From the NCBI RefSeq assembly GCF_003932895.1, contig NZ_RQYW01000007.1:1-64000 (forward strand): a DNA stretch of 64,000 nucleotides, written 5' to 3'. Source of the DNA: Leptotrichia sp. OH3620_COT-345 (GTDB taxonomy: Bacteria; Fusobacteriota; Fusobacteriia; Fusobacteriales; Leptotrichiaceae). Every line of letters starts with the position of its first letter. The stretch's first letter is position 1. A model generated the notes under the pieces. It did not search any database and was not told the origin of the DNA. It saw only the letters and a list, made by a program, of their open reading frames with translations. Below, piece by piece: positions 8,114 through 17,434 of the stretch. Both the position numbers and the translations under genes were made by a program.

Positions 8114-9310
8114 TTATTCATCATCCTTTACAAAAACACTTGTAACTGCTGCTATAGCTCCATCTCCTGTAACATTACATGCTGTTCCGAGTGAATCTTG
8201 AGCTATATAAAGAGCTATCATAAGAGACAGCATTGTTTCATCAAATCCTAAAACTGAACTTAAAATCCCCAATGCAGCAACTACAGCACCTCCCGGAACT
8301 CCGGGAGCCGCTACCATCGTTACACCCAAAAGTAAAATAAACTTTATCATTAATCCCCAGCCCGGAAGCATTCCATGCTGCATAAAGAATACTGCTGTAG
8401 AGCACGACACCAAAGTTATCGTACTTCCTGACAAATGAATAGTGGCACACAAAGGTATGGCAAAATTGACAACTTCTTCCCTTATCCCCATTTTTTTTGC
8501 CGATTTAAGTGTTACAGGTATTGTCGATGCAGAGGATTGAGTCCCTAAAGCGGTAAAATATGCAGGCATCATTGTTTTAAGCATTTTAAATGAATTTTGC
8601 TTTGTCATTATTCCTGCTATTGTATATTGAAAAATAAGTATAGAAGCATGAAGAATAAGAATCATTATAAATACTTTTATAAATACACTTATTATGCCTG
8701 TTATCTGACCTGCCGCGGTCATGTTGGCAAATACTCCCAAAATATAGAACGGAAGAAGAGGAACTATAATTTTTTCCAACATTCCTTCTATAATTGTCTT
8801 GAATTCATCCATAACATTAAATAAATGATTTGTTTTCAGTACCGACATTCCCAAGCCCAGCACAAATGCCAACACAAGTGCTGTCATAACCGCCATAGGA
8901 GCGGGAATATCAATAATAAAATATCCTTTTAAAAGAGCTTCTTCAGGATTTGCAAAGTTTGCTACTGACTGTCCTTTCAGTATAATAGGATATAAAATTG
9001 ATGCAGTTATAAAAGCGGTCATTCCTGAAATAATAGTAGACCCGTAAGCAAATCCGGTAGTAATTCCTAAAAGCTTTCCCGCTCCCTTTGCCAAAGCACC
9101 TATACCGGGAGCTATAAAAGCTAATATAATTAAAGGTATAAGGAATTTAAGCAGCTGTCCAAATATATCCGAAAAAGTTATTAATATTCTGACAAGATTA
9201 ATACTGAATACTTTAGTTATCATCAAATCTTTTGATGCAAATTTCCCAAGCAGAATTCCCAAAATAATAGCTATAACAATCTGAAGCAGTAACGGAATTT
9301 TTTTTAACAT
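8114..9310 (-). CDS. Dicarboxylate/amino acid:cation symporter (DAACS family)
   Basis: 398-residue integral membrane transporter of the GltP/SstT type, about 8 membrane helices plus two re-entrant hairpins. Family landmarks: serine-rich hairpin GTQSSASTIPVT, PLCATIHLSGSTITL, PGVPGGAVVAALG, and the C-terminal QDSLGTACNVTGDGAIA that carries cation and substrate ligands. The family moves glutamate/aspartate or serine/threonine with Na+ or H+. The gene lies 43 nt after tdh with no terminator between, in a unit with kbl and tdh. Threonine or serine is therefore the best guess for substrate (inference from context, not from a diagnostic residue). Confidence 0.9.
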   Translation of the reverse strand: MLKKIPLLLQIVIAIILGILLGKFASKDLMITKVFSINLVRILITFSDIFGQLLKFLIPLIILAFIAPGIGALAKGAGKLLGITTGFAYGSTIISGMTAFITASILYPIILKGQSVANFANPEEALLKGYFIIDIPAPMAVMTALVLAFVLGLGMSVLKTNHLFNVMDEFKTIIEGMLEKIIVPLLPFYILGVFANMTAAGQITGIISVFIKVFIMILILHASILIFQYTIAGIMTKQNSFKMLKTMMPAYFTALGTQSSASTIPVTLKSAKKMGIREEVVNFAIPLCATIHLSGSTITLVSCSTAVFFMQHGMLPGWGLMIKFILLLGVTMVAAPGVPGGAVVAALGILSSVLGFDETMLSLMIALYIAQDSLGTACNVTGDGAIAAVTSVFVKDDE

Positions 9311-9353
9311 AACATTCTCCTTAATATTATAATTTTTTATTTTTTATCGATAC

Positions 9354-10316
9354 TTAAAATTTCACGTTAGATTTTACTTCAAGCTTTTTTGATAATTCTT
9401 TTAACATAACTTCAGTCATTTTATCCAAATCATATTTAGGAGAAAAATTCCACTCTTCTCTGGCACAAGAATCATCTAAAGAATTCGGCCAGGATTCAGC
9501 GATTTTCTGTCTGACAGGATCTACATCATACTTCAGTTTAAATTCAGGTATGTATTTTCTTATAGATTCTGCAAGCTGTTCAGGCTCAAAACTCATAGCA
9601 GTTATATTAAAGCTGTTTCTATGTTTAAGTTTTGAAGGTTCAGCATTCAAAATGTCCACTATAGCATCAACGGCATCATCCATATACATCATATCCATAT
9701 AAGTTTCCTTATCTATAAAACTTGTATATTCACCTTTAGTAAGAGCATCATAATAAATATGAACAGCATAATCCGTTGTCCCACCACCGGGAAGAGTTTT
9801 ATGAGAAATCAATCCCGGAAATCTGACTGATCTCGTATCAACTCCAAATTTAGTATAATAATAGTCACATAAAAGTTCTCCTGAAACTTTTGTTACTCCA
9901 TATATAGTATTAGGACGCATTAATGTATCTTGCGGTGTATTATCTTTCGGAGTATTTTCTCCAAATGCCGCAATTGACGATGGAGCAAATAATTGAGTCT
10001 TGCACTCTTTTGCAATTTCCAAAGCATTAACCAGCCCATTCATATTTAAATTCCATGCAAACAAAGGATCCTTTTCCGCTGTTGCGGAAAGAAGAGAAGC
10101 CAGATGGATAATAGTATCTACATTATTATCTTTAGCAATCTTCAAAAATTTTTCATAATCCGTTACATCCATAATTTCAAAAATACCTTCATTAGCCACT
10201 TCTCCTGATTTAATATCCGTAGCTATAACATTTTCAACACCTAAATCCTTTCTAAGTCTTGCAGTTAATTCAGTACCTATTTGTCCGGTTGCTCCTGTTA
10301 TTAAAACTTTTTTCAT
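9354..10316 (-). CDS. tdh: L-threonine 3-dehydrogenase, SDR (epimerase-like) type
   Basis: 320 residues. Oxidises L-threonine to 2-amino-3-ketobutyrate with NAD+. This is the short-chain, UDP-galactose-epimerase-like form rather than the zinc enzyme. It has a Rossmann GATGQIGTEL loop near the N-terminus, the catalytic YGVTK (Y-x-x-x-K) in its middle, and TIYGVTKVSGELLCDYY followed by VRFPGLISHKTLPGGGTTDYA as in known family members. ATG 10316 is preferred over an upstream in-frame TTG at 10334 because GAGGAGG lies 9 nt before it. It lies 83 nt after kbl, which encodes the partner that consumes its unstable product. Confidence 0.93.
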   Translation of the reverse strand: MKKVLITGATGQIGTELTARLRKDLGVENVIATDIKSGEVANEGIFEIMDVTDYEKFLKIAKDNNVDTIIHLASLLSATAEKDPLFAWNLNMNGLVNALEIAKECKTQLFAPSSIAAFGENTPKDNTPQDTLMRPNTIYGVTKVSGELLCDYYYTKFGVDTRSVRFPGLISHKTLPGGGTTDYAVHIYYDALTKGEYTSFIDKETYMDMMYMDDAVDAIVDILNAEPSKLKHRNSFNITAMSFEPEQLAESIRKYIPEFKLKYDVDPVRQKIAESWPNSLDDSCAREEWNFSPKYDLDKMTEVMLKELSKKLEVKSNVKF

Positions 10317-10399
10317 GGACTTTTTCCTCCTCAAAATTATTTTTTAATTTCGTCATTTACTATTTATAATATACTTTAATAACCTTAAACTATAAGATC

Positions 10400-11590
10400 T
10401 TAAATTACTCCCAACTCTTTCCCGACTTTTTCATAAATACGTATCACTTCATCAAGCATTTCCTTTGTATGACTTGCTTGAGGCATATTTCTCACACGTC
10501 CTGTTCCTAAAGGCACAGTAGGATATGTAATAGACTTTGCATACACTCCTTCCTCTATAAGTCTTTTTGAAAATAGTTGAGTTTTCTTTTCATCTCCAAT
10601 GATAACAGGAGTTATAGGCGTTACTGAAACACCTGTATCATATCCTATTTTTTTCAATTCTTCTTTAAGATATGCACTGTTTTCCCATAATTTTTTCACC
10701 AATTTTTTTTCATTTGAAATTATTTCTATTGATTTTTTTGCTGCTCCTGCAGCTCCCGGAGTAAGTGAAGTAGAAAATAAGAAAGGACGTCCACGTACTC
10801 TCAGCCAATCTATTAATTCTTTACTTCCTGCGACATATCCTCCGACAACACCTACAGCTTTTGAAAGAGTTCCTACCTGAATGTCTATATCTTGTGAACA
10901 TCCGAATTCTTTTACTGTTCCTGCTCCGTCACCCATTACTCCTGAACCGTGTGCATCGTCAATATATGTAATTAATCCGAATTCTTTTGCAACTTCTACT
11001 ATTTCCTTTATTTTCGCTACATCTCCATCCATTGAAAATACTCCATCGGAAATGTACATTATTTTATTGTATAATCCACTTTCTATAGCTTCTTTAGCCT
11101 TTAATCTTAAATCTTCCATATCCTGATGTTTACAACGTATTATTTTTGCACCTGATAACCTACATCCGTCAATAATGGATGCATGATTAAGTTCATCTGA
11201 TAAAATAGCATCCTGTTTATCCATTATAGCTGATACTGCTGCCATATTACAGTTAAATCCTGACTGAAATGCTATAGCAGCCTCAGTATGTTTAAACTTT
11301 GCAATGGCTTCTTCCAATTCCTTATGTATTTTCATTGTTCCGTTAATAGTTCTTACTGCTCCCGCTCCTGCTCCATACTTTTCACATGCTTCTATTTCAG
11401 CCTGTTTAACATCTTCTCTATTTGCCAAACCTAAATAATTATTTGAAGACAGATTTATGAGCTTTCTTCCTTTTATAAAAATTTCAGGACCGTTTGCTCC
11501 ATCAAGGACATCTATTTCATTATAAAGTCCTTTTTCTTTCAGTTCTTCAAGTCTGGGAAATAAAAATTCCTTTAATACGCCGTTACTCAT
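10400..11590 (-). CDS. kbl: Glycine C-acetyltransferase (2-amino-3-ketobutyrate CoA ligase)
   Basis: 396 residues, a PLP enzyme that splits 2-amino-3-ketobutyrate with CoA to glycine and acetyl-CoA, completing threonine breakdown begun by Tdh. Alpha-oxoamine synthase signatures: NNYLGLANR near 55-63, [23 protein letters not shown], and the PLP lysine in [14 protein letters not shown]. Length is close to E. coli Kbl. ATG 11590 was chosen over 11605 because GGAGG lies 8 nt before it, while the upstream ATG lacks a ribosome site. First gene of the kbl-tdh-symporter unit. Confidence 0.95.
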   Translation of the reverse strand: MSNGVLKEFLFPRLEELKEKGLYNEIDVLDGANGPEIFIKGRKLINLSSNNYLGLANREDVKQAEIEACEKYGAGAGAVRTINGTMKIHKELEEAIAKFKHTEAAIAFQSGFNCNMAAVSAIMDKQDAILSDELNHASIIDGCRLSGAKIIRCKHQDMEDLRLKAKEAIESGLYNKIMYISDGVFSMDGDVAKIKEIVEVAKEFGLITYIDDAHGSGVMGDGAGTVKEFGCSQDIDIQVGTLSKAVGVVGGYVAGSKELIDWLRVRGRPFLFSTSLTPGAAGAAKKSIEIISNEKKLVKKLWENSAYLKEELKKIGYDTGVSVTPITPVIIGDEKKTQLFSKRLIEEGVYAKSITYPTVPLGTGRVRNMPQASHTKEMLDEVIRIYEKVGKELGVI

Positions 11591-11707
11591 TTTCAATACC
11601 TCCATTATAATTTATAGTTACTTTTTATATACCTTAAAATTTATTTTTTTACACATCAGATTTGTCAGAATTTTTCAAAATTTTTCATTTAAAAGTTTTA
11701 CAATAAG

Positions 11708-11735
11708 ATTATACCTTGAAAAGATGAAAAGTCAA
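11708..11735 (-). promoter_or_regulatory. Sigma70 promoter of kbl-tdh-symporter
   Basis: Minus strand: TTGACT (11730-11735), 16-nt spacer, TATAAT (11708-11713). It leaves a leader of about 110 nt before kbl. No riboswitch was recognised in the leader. Confidence 0.7.
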
Positions 11736-11950
11736 CAAGTAATTCCACAATCCGTTATTACTGCTTTCCAAGCATAATGGATGTTTTATTTTACAGTTGA
11801 TACCCTGAATATGAAGACTGAAATAAGTTTTCATAGAAAGAAAATTGAGTTTAAAATAATTAAGTATTGTATTTTACTTAATTTTTAATTTTATATCTTT
11901 ACTGTCATTACAGTTTAAACTATAATTTTTTATTTAATAATATTTTTAAA

Positions 11951-11980
11951 TACCGAGGGAAACTAAAATTCCCCTCGGTA
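11951..11980 (-). terminator. Terminator-like stem after accA
   Basis: Perfect 9-bp GC-rich stem, TACCGAGGG (11951-11959) with CCCTCGGTA (11972-11980), about 48 nt after the accA stop. The T tract on the minus side is short (TTT), so termination may be partial. The remaining bases of 11736-11950 and 11981-12027 are AT-rich, with nothing recognised. Confidence 0.7.
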
Positions 11981-12027
11981 CTAAAATTTAAAAACTTTTC
12001 CCAAAAATCTAAATATATTTTTATTCT

Positions 12028-12981
12028 TTATTCTTCAGTTTCAAAATATTCTCCCATATTTCTAAATTTTTCATATCTTCTTTCCAATAATTTTTCAATA
12101 GTAAGTTTATCTATTTTTTTAAATTCTTTTAAAACCGCATTTTTTAAACTTTTTGCAGTTTTCTCAAAATTTCTGTGCGCTCCTCCGAGAGGCTCTTCTA
12201 TTATTTCATCTATTATTTTCAGACCTTTCAAATTAATCGCATCCATTTTTAGACTTTTGGCAGCTTCAGAAGCTTTAGATGCATCATTGAAGAGTATAGA
12301 TGCACATCCTTCAGGAGAAATTACAGAATACACACTGTTTTCAAGCATTAAAACCGAATCTGCAACACCTATTCCCAAAGCTCCTCCACTTCCTCCTTCT
12401 CCTATAACTACTGAAACAATAGGAACCTTAAGCCCAAACATTTCTGACAGATTTTTGGCAATAGCTTCACCTTGCCCTTTTTCTTCAGCCTCAATCCCGG
12501 GATACGCTCCTGAAGTATCTATAAGAGTAAGTATAGGCAACTTAAATCTTTCAGCCATTCTCATTAACCTCAATGCTTTTCTATACCCTTCAGGGCTTGC
12601 CATCCCAAAATTTCTGTACATATTTGATTCAATATCTCTTCCTTTTTGATGACCTATTATCATTATCTTATAACCATCTACTGTTGCAAGCCCCCCTATT
12701 ATAGCATGATCATCTTTAGACAGTCTGTCTCCATGAAGTTCAACAAAATCTTGAGTCAGTTCATTTATATAATCAAGAGTATAGGGTCTTTTGGGATTTC
12801 TTGAAATCTGAATCCTCGCCCATGAATCCATTTCTTTTTCAGAAAACTCCATATATTTTTCTTCAAGATTTTTTTCCAATTCTTTTACCTGTTTTGAAAA
12901 ATCAATTTTTTGATCATCTGAAAAACGTTTTAATTCTTCTATTTTATTTTCCAGTTCTTTTATTTCCTCTTTTATACTCAT
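12028..12981 (-). CDS. accA: Acetyl-CoA carboxylase carboxyltransferase subunit alpha
   Basis: 317 residues, full length for AccA. With AccD it moves the carboxyl group from biotin to acetyl-CoA, giving malonyl-CoA for fatty-acid synthesis. It has an N-terminal coiled coil (about 1-50), then the crotonase-like transferase domain: RPYTLDYI, GDRLSKDDHAIIGG, GMASPEGYRKALRLM, DTSGAYPGIEAEEKGQGEAIA, and GEGGSGGALGIGVAD for the acyl-CoA oxyanion hole. It follows accD by 36 nt. accB and accC are not in this window. Confidence 0.97.
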   Translation of the reverse strand: MSIKEEIKELENKIEELKRFSDDQKIDFSKQVKELEKNLEEKYMEFSEKEMDSWARIQISRNPKRPYTLDYINELTQDFVELHGDRLSKDDHAIIGGLATVDGYKIMIIGHQKGRDIESNMYRNFGMASPEGYRKALRLMRMAERFKLPILTLIDTSGAYPGIEAEEKGQGEAIAKNLSEMFGLKVPIVSVVIGEGGSGGALGIGVADSVLMLENSVYSVISPEGCASILFNDASKASEAAKSLKMDAINLKGLKIIDEIIEEPLGGAHRNFEKTAKSLKNAVLKEFKKIDKLTIEKLLERRYEKFRNMGEYFETEE

Positions 12982-13017
12982 TTTTCCTCCAAAATTGTAA
13001 AATGTGTAAAACTGCTC

Positions 13018-13869
13018 TTATATAAGTTTTTCAAGTATACGGTAAATCGTCATTTTCAATTCTTTTCTTTCAGAAATTACATCTACCATTCCATGTTCAA
13101 GTAAAAATTCGGCTCTTTGAAAGCCCCTAGGCAATTTCTGGTTTACTGTCTGCTCTATAACTCTTGGTCCTGCAAAAGCAATCAATGCATTAGGCTCTGT
13201 AACAATAACATCTCCAAGCATTGCAAAAGATGCTGTAACTCCTCCTGTAGTGGGATCTACAGGCACTGAAATAAAAGGTATCCCCGCTTCATTAAGTTTT
13301 TTAACTGCTCCTGATGTTTTTGCCATTTGCATAAGCGAAACTATACCTTCCTGCATTCTTGCTCCTCCCGAGCTTGAAACAATAACAACCGGAATTTTTT
13401 TTTCAAGACCTCTTTCCAAAGCCCTCGTAACTTTCTCCCCGACAACTGAACCCATACTTCCTCCCATAAAACTGAATTCCATAGCGGCAATACTTACTTC
13501 AATCCCGTTTATTTTTCCGGTTCCGCTTATAATTCCGTCAAGCATTCTGCTTTTTTCTCTGGAACTTTCAAGTTTATCCTGATATCCCGGAAAATTTAAA
13601 AAATCCTTTGAATTTAAAGTCATATCCTCTTCTATAAATGTACCTTCATCAATAAGTAACTCTATTCTTTCAAAAGCTGTCAATCTAAAATAATTTCCAC
13701 ACTTAGTACATACATTCAAATTATTTTTCAAATCCTCGTTATATATTATTTCATTACATCTGCTGCATTTTTTCCATTTGTTGTCATCGACTACATCTAT
13801 AGTCAACTTTGATTTTGAAGTAACCGTTGCATATTTATTTTTTGACTTTTTACTTGAAAACAATCCCAT
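13018..13869 (-). CDS. accD: Acetyl-CoA carboxylase carboxyltransferase subunit beta
   Basis: 283 residues starting MGLFSSKKSK, the usual AccD opening. ATG 13869 has AAAGGTGAG just upstream, whereas the in-frame ATG at 13896 has none. An N-terminal C4 zinc ribbon (CSRCNEI and CTKCGNY, about residues 33-58) is followed by the crotonase fold with SSSGGARMQEG and PTTGGVTASFAMLGD. Forms an alpha2beta2 transferase with AccA, encoded just downstream. Confidence 0.96.
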   Translation of the reverse strand: MGLFSSKKSKNKYATVTSKSKLTIDVVDDNKWKKCSRCNEIIYNEDLKNNLNVCTKCGNYFRLTAFERIELLIDEGTFIEEDMTLNSKDFLNFPGYQDKLESSREKSRMLDGIISGTGKINGIEVSIAAMEFSFMGGSMGSVVGEKVTRALERGLEKKIPVVIVSSSGGARMQEGIVSLMQMAKTSGAVKKLNEAGIPFISVPVDPTTGGVTASFAMLGDVIVTEPNALIAFAGPRVIEQTVNQKLPRGFQRAEFLLEHGMVDVISERKELKMTIYRILEKLI

Positions 13870-14000
13870 TTTTCTCACCTTTCTGAAGATTTTCAAACTT
13901 ATTTTATATTTTTATTAATTCAGATTAATAAATAACTCATGTTATCTTTAAATTTTACCTTACGAAACTTAGAAATAACTTTGCTTAAAGATTTAAACAG

Positions 14001-14906
14001 CTATTTAAAATAATCTTTTTCTTCTTTTAATATAAATTCATATTCATCAAATAATATTGAATAACAACATAAATACAGCTTGTCTTTTTTTTGACCTTTT
14101 CCGTATTTATTGTCTCCTACTATGGGATAACCGGCATTTGACAGCTGAACTCTTATTTGATGTTTTCTTCCTGTTATAAGGTCAATTTCTACTAATGAAG
14201 TTTTTTCCCCATTATTTATTTTTATAGTATTTAAAAAACTATTTTCTATTTTTTTATATTTTGTAATACTTCTTTTTGCTTTTCTGTCATTTTTTTCTTT
14301 TACTTCTTTTACTCCATTTTCAGTAATTTTTAAATAACTTTCTATTATAAATTCTTTTTTTTGGAGGATTCCATGAACAACTGCAACATATTTTTTCCTG
14401 ACTTCATTATTCCTTATTTTTTCAGAAATATACCTTAAAAATTTTAAATTTTTACAGCCTATGACAAGCCCGGAAGTTTCATAATCAAGTCTATTGGCAA
14501 AATTTATATGTTCATTTTCATATATTCTTTTGTAAATTTCGGAAAGACCGTATTCATGTCCTGTTCCTTTGTGCATAGGAATATTGCCTAATTTATTTAC
14601 AATAAAAAAATTATCATTTTCAAAAATTATCATTTTTTTATATTTTTTCTCATCAATTTTAAATTTATTTTTATAATTAAAAATTATTTTGTCGGTATCT
14701 TCTACACTCAGATATTTTATAAATACATTATCATTTAAACATAATCTATAATTTTCCTTGGATTTTTTACCATTTACTTTTATATCTCCTTTACGTAATG
14801 CTCTGAAAATATTACTGAGATTTTCATTTTTACATATTTTTTTTAAATATCTATCCAGTCTCATCCCTTCTGTTTCACTGTCGATAATATATTCAAAAAC
14901 TTTCAT
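14001..14906 (-). CDS. RluA-family pseudouridine synthase
   Basis: 301 residues. An N-terminal S4-like RNA-binding region (RLDRYLKKICKNENLSNIFRALRKGDIKVNGKK, about 14-50) precedes the synthase domain. Its catalytic aspartate lies in NRLDYETSGLVIG (about 145). Other family motifs are NIPMHKGTG and LITGRKHQIRVQLSNAGYPIVGDNKYG. It isomerises specific uridines in 23S rRNA and/or tRNA; the target (RluC, RluD or RluA type) cannot be assigned from motifs alone. It sits 23 nt after rodA and before accD on the same strand. Confidence 0.92.
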   Translation of the reverse strand: MKVFEYIIDSETEGMRLDRYLKKICKNENLSNIFRALRKGDIKVNGKKSKENYRLCLNDNVFIKYLSVEDTDKIIFNYKNKFKIDEKKYKKMIIFENDNFFIVNKLGNIPMHKGTGHEYGLSEIYKRIYENEHINFANRLDYETSGLVIGCKNLKFLRYISEKIRNNEVRKKYVAVVHGILQKKEFIIESYLKITENGVKEVKEKNDRKAKRSITKYKKIENSFLNTIKINNGEKTSLVEIDLITGRKHQIRVQLSNAGYPIVGDNKYGKGQKKDKLYLCCYSILFDEYEFILKEEKDYFK

Positions 14907-14929
14907 TTATCACTCCAAATAATTATTTT

Positions 14930-16036
14930 TTAATCTTCTATATTTATTTTAATGCTTTCAGCAAGTCCTATCATAATAAAAGAAGATAAAAAGGAACTTC
15001 CCCCATAACTTAGAAATAACAAGGGTTTTCCGGTTACAGGTACTAAACCTATGGTCATCCCGATATTTACTACAACATGCATAAAAAATATCCCTGATAT
15101 GCCGTACAATATAAGCCTTCCAAAACGATCTTGAGTAAGTTTGCTTATTCTCATTAAATTAAGTATAAGTAAAAAATAAAGTATTATTACTGTTGTAGAG
15201 CCTATAAAACCTGTTTCTTCAGAAATTATGGAAAAAATAAAGTCAGTCTGAGCTTCTGGAAGAAACTCAAGTCTGCTTTGACTGCCTTGAAGTACTCCTT
15301 TACCGTATAATCCTCCTGCTCCTACTGAGATTTTTGACTGAGTTACATGCCACCCGCTTCCTTTACTGTCTTTTTCAGGATTAAGGAATGTTTCCACTCT
15401 CGTTCTCTGATAATCGCTTAATACAAACCTGTACACAGGATATACAGATAAAATGACAATTATCCCTATAATCCATATAGGTTTCATATCCGCTCCATAT
15501 AAAAATATCATAAATACAAAAGAAAACACAGTTATAAGTGTAGTTCCCAGATCTGGCTGTATCAGGATGAGTAATATAAGGGGCAACACCGGAAAAAAAG
15601 CTCCTATTATATCTTTCAGATTATTTATCCCTTTCCTGTATCTTTCAACTATCCAGAAAGCTATTATAACTATTATTGCTATTTTCACAAATTCGGACGG
15701 TTGAAGCTGAAAAGGTCCCAAAGCTATCCATCTCTGAGCTCCCAAGGTTTTTTTTCCTGCAAATCTTACAAGAAGAAGAAGTATAACACTTAAACCGTAA
15801 ATTTTCCATATATGTTTCTTCATATCTCTATAATCAATAAAAGATACACCTATCCAAAGAAAAGTTCCTATACTTATCCATATAAGATTTCTAATTACAA
15901 AACCGGTAGATCTCGTAGCACTATATACAAAAATCGTACTTATAGTTACAAGAGCATAAACAAACAGTAACAGCATTTTATCCATTTTCAATATATTGCT
16001 TTTTATTATTTCCGTTAATCTCTGATTTTGAAACAT
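14930..16036 (-). CDS. rodA: Rod-shape peptidoglycan polymerase RodA (SEDS family)
   Basis: 368 residues, about 10 membrane helices. SEDS glycosyltransferase that polymerises lipid II during cell elongation together with a class B PBP. Signatures: GAQRWIALGPFQLQPSEFVKIAII near 100-125 (with the catalytic-region loop), LIQPDLGTTLI, the large extracellular loop ending in LQGSQSRLEFLPEAQTDFIFSIISEETGF, and GKPLLFLSYGGSSFLSSFIMIGLAESI. The SEDS family includes FtsW; RodA is favoured by length and lack of division genes nearby. The adjacent M16 peptidase gene ends 2 nt upstream of its start. Confidence 0.9.
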   Translation of the reverse strand: MFQNQRLTEIIKSNILKMDKMLLLFVYALVTISTIFVYSATRSTGFVIRNLIWISIGTFLWIGVSFIDYRDMKKHIWKIYGLSVILLLLVRFAGKKTLGAQRWIALGPFQLQPSEFVKIAIIVIIAFWIVERYRKGINNLKDIIGAFFPVLPLILLILIQPDLGTTLITVFSFVFMIFLYGADMKPIWIIGIIVILSVYPVYRFVLSDYQRTRVETFLNPEKDSKGSGWHVTQSKISVGAGGLYGKGVLQGSQSRLEFLPEAQTDFIFSIISEETGFIGSTTVIILYFLLILNLMRISKLTQDRFGRLILYGISGIFFMHVVVNIGMTIGLVPVTGKPLLFLSYGGSSFLSSFIMIGLAESIKINIED

Positions 16037-16038
16037 AG

Positions 16039-17265
16039 TTATTTATCTCCCTTTAAATTTCCTAAAATAGTAATATTTTTATTTTTATATTGATTTTTCA
16101 AAAATTTATTTATATTTTCCAGATTTACATTTTCAATTTCCTGTTTCAACTTATTTATATTTATTATTTCTCCTTTTCTCACATAGTAATTTCCGATAAT
16201 ACTCATTCTCGATCTCGGATTTTCCATTGAAAAGGCTATCTTACTCAAATATTTATTTTTAGCCTTTTGAAGCTCAATAGGAGTAATCCCTTTTTCTCTC
16301 ATTTTTTCAAATTCATTTAGTGTTATTTTCACGGCTTCTTTATAGCTCTCTCTACTGGTTCCGATATAAGTACTTGTAATTCCTCCTTCTTTATAATACT
16401 GATTATATGTATAAATGGAGTAGGCAAGTCCTCTTTTTTCCCTAATTTCTTGAAAAAGCCTTGAGCTCATGGATCCCCCCATAATGTTTGTCAGAATATC
16501 CGCATAAATCCTATTTCTACTGTTATAAGATTGTCCTTCATGGGAAATACATATATTTACTTGATTTATATCTTTTTCATAACTGTTTTCCCCACTTTTA
16601 AATCCAAATTCTATTTCTGTTCTTCTGTCGATTTTCCTATCTTTTAATTTTGAAAAGTATTCATTAGATTTTCTTATTATCTTTTCTTTGTCGAAATTTC
16701 CTGAAACAACTATGACAATATTATCTTTTGTATATCTTTCATTATAATATTTTTTTATCATTTCCGATGAAAAACTTCTTACACTTTTTTCAGTTCCTAT
16801 AATCGGCTTTCCGTATTGACCGTGAATACAATCCGAATAATTTAATTCAAAAATAAAATCATCGGGACTGTCCTGATACATTTTTATTTCTTCAACTATT
16901 ACATCTTTTTCCTTCTTCAACTCTTCTTCAGGAATCAATGAATTTGTAACAATATCAAATAAAATGTCTACCGAATTTTCCAAAAATTCAGTTAAAGCAT
17001 TTATGTAAAATACTGTTTCTTCCTTTGTTGTATGTGCGTTTATACTTGCTCCGAGATAATCCGTTTCTTCTGATATTTCAAAATAATTTCTTTTAGCAGT
17101 TCCTTTAAAAATCATATGTTCCAAAACATGTGAAATCCCTTCTTCTTCATCGCTTTCATCTCTAGAACCTGTTTTGACAAATACACCTACTGAACAAGTA
17201 GAAATATTGTCAAGCTCATCGAAAATTATTTTTACCCCCTGATTTGTTATTATTTCTTCCGTCAT
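16039..17265 (-). CDS. M16-family zinc peptidase
   Basis: 408 residues, the single-unit length of bacterial processing-peptidase-like proteins. Inverted zinc motif HVLEHMIF (H-x-x-E-H, about 48-52) with the distal glutamate in VIVEEIKMYQDSP. The second half has the RGLAYSIYTYN substrate-binding block seen in active family members. Probably cytosolic, since no signal peptide is visible, and acting on short peptides; substrate unknown. Its stop is 2 nt before rodA. A 169-nt gap to lptG holds no recognised element. Confidence 0.9.
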   Translation of the reverse strand: MTEEIITNQGVKIIFDELDNISTCSVGVFVKTGSRDESDEEEGISHVLEHMIFKGTAKRNYFEISEETDYLGASINAHTTKEETVFYINALTEFLENSVDILFDIVTNSLIPEEELKKEKDVIVEEIKMYQDSPDDFIFELNYSDCIHGQYGKPIIGTEKSVRSFSSEMIKKYYNERYTKDNIVIVVSGNFDKEKIIRKSNEYFSKLKDRKIDRRTEIEFGFKSGENSYEKDINQVNICISHEGQSYNSRNRIYADILTNIMGGSMSSRLFQEIREKRGLAYSIYTYNQYYKEGGITSTYIGTSRESYKEAVKITLNEFEKMREKGITPIELQKAKNKYLSKIAFSMENPRSRMSIIGNYYVRKGEIININKLKQEIENVNLENINKFLKNQYKNKNITILGNLKGDK

Positions 17266-17434
17266 TTTTCCTCCGTATTATTTTTTATACTTTTGTACCA
17301 ATAATTACTAAAAAATACAAATTAAATACTTTGCTGTTATCCGAACAAAGTCTAATCTGAAATAAATTTACTATTTATCATAAAAATTTCTATCCGTTAC
17401 TTTTTATCATTTTTTAGGAAAAAATGAGTCCGGA

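Noticed and set aside
9354-10334. Start of tdh at 10334
   Set aside because: That codon is TTG and lies inside the ribosome-site region; ATG 10316 has GAGGAGG upstream.
12257-12649. Plus-strand frame of 130 codons inside accA
   Set aside because: Antisense shadow of a strongly conserved gene.
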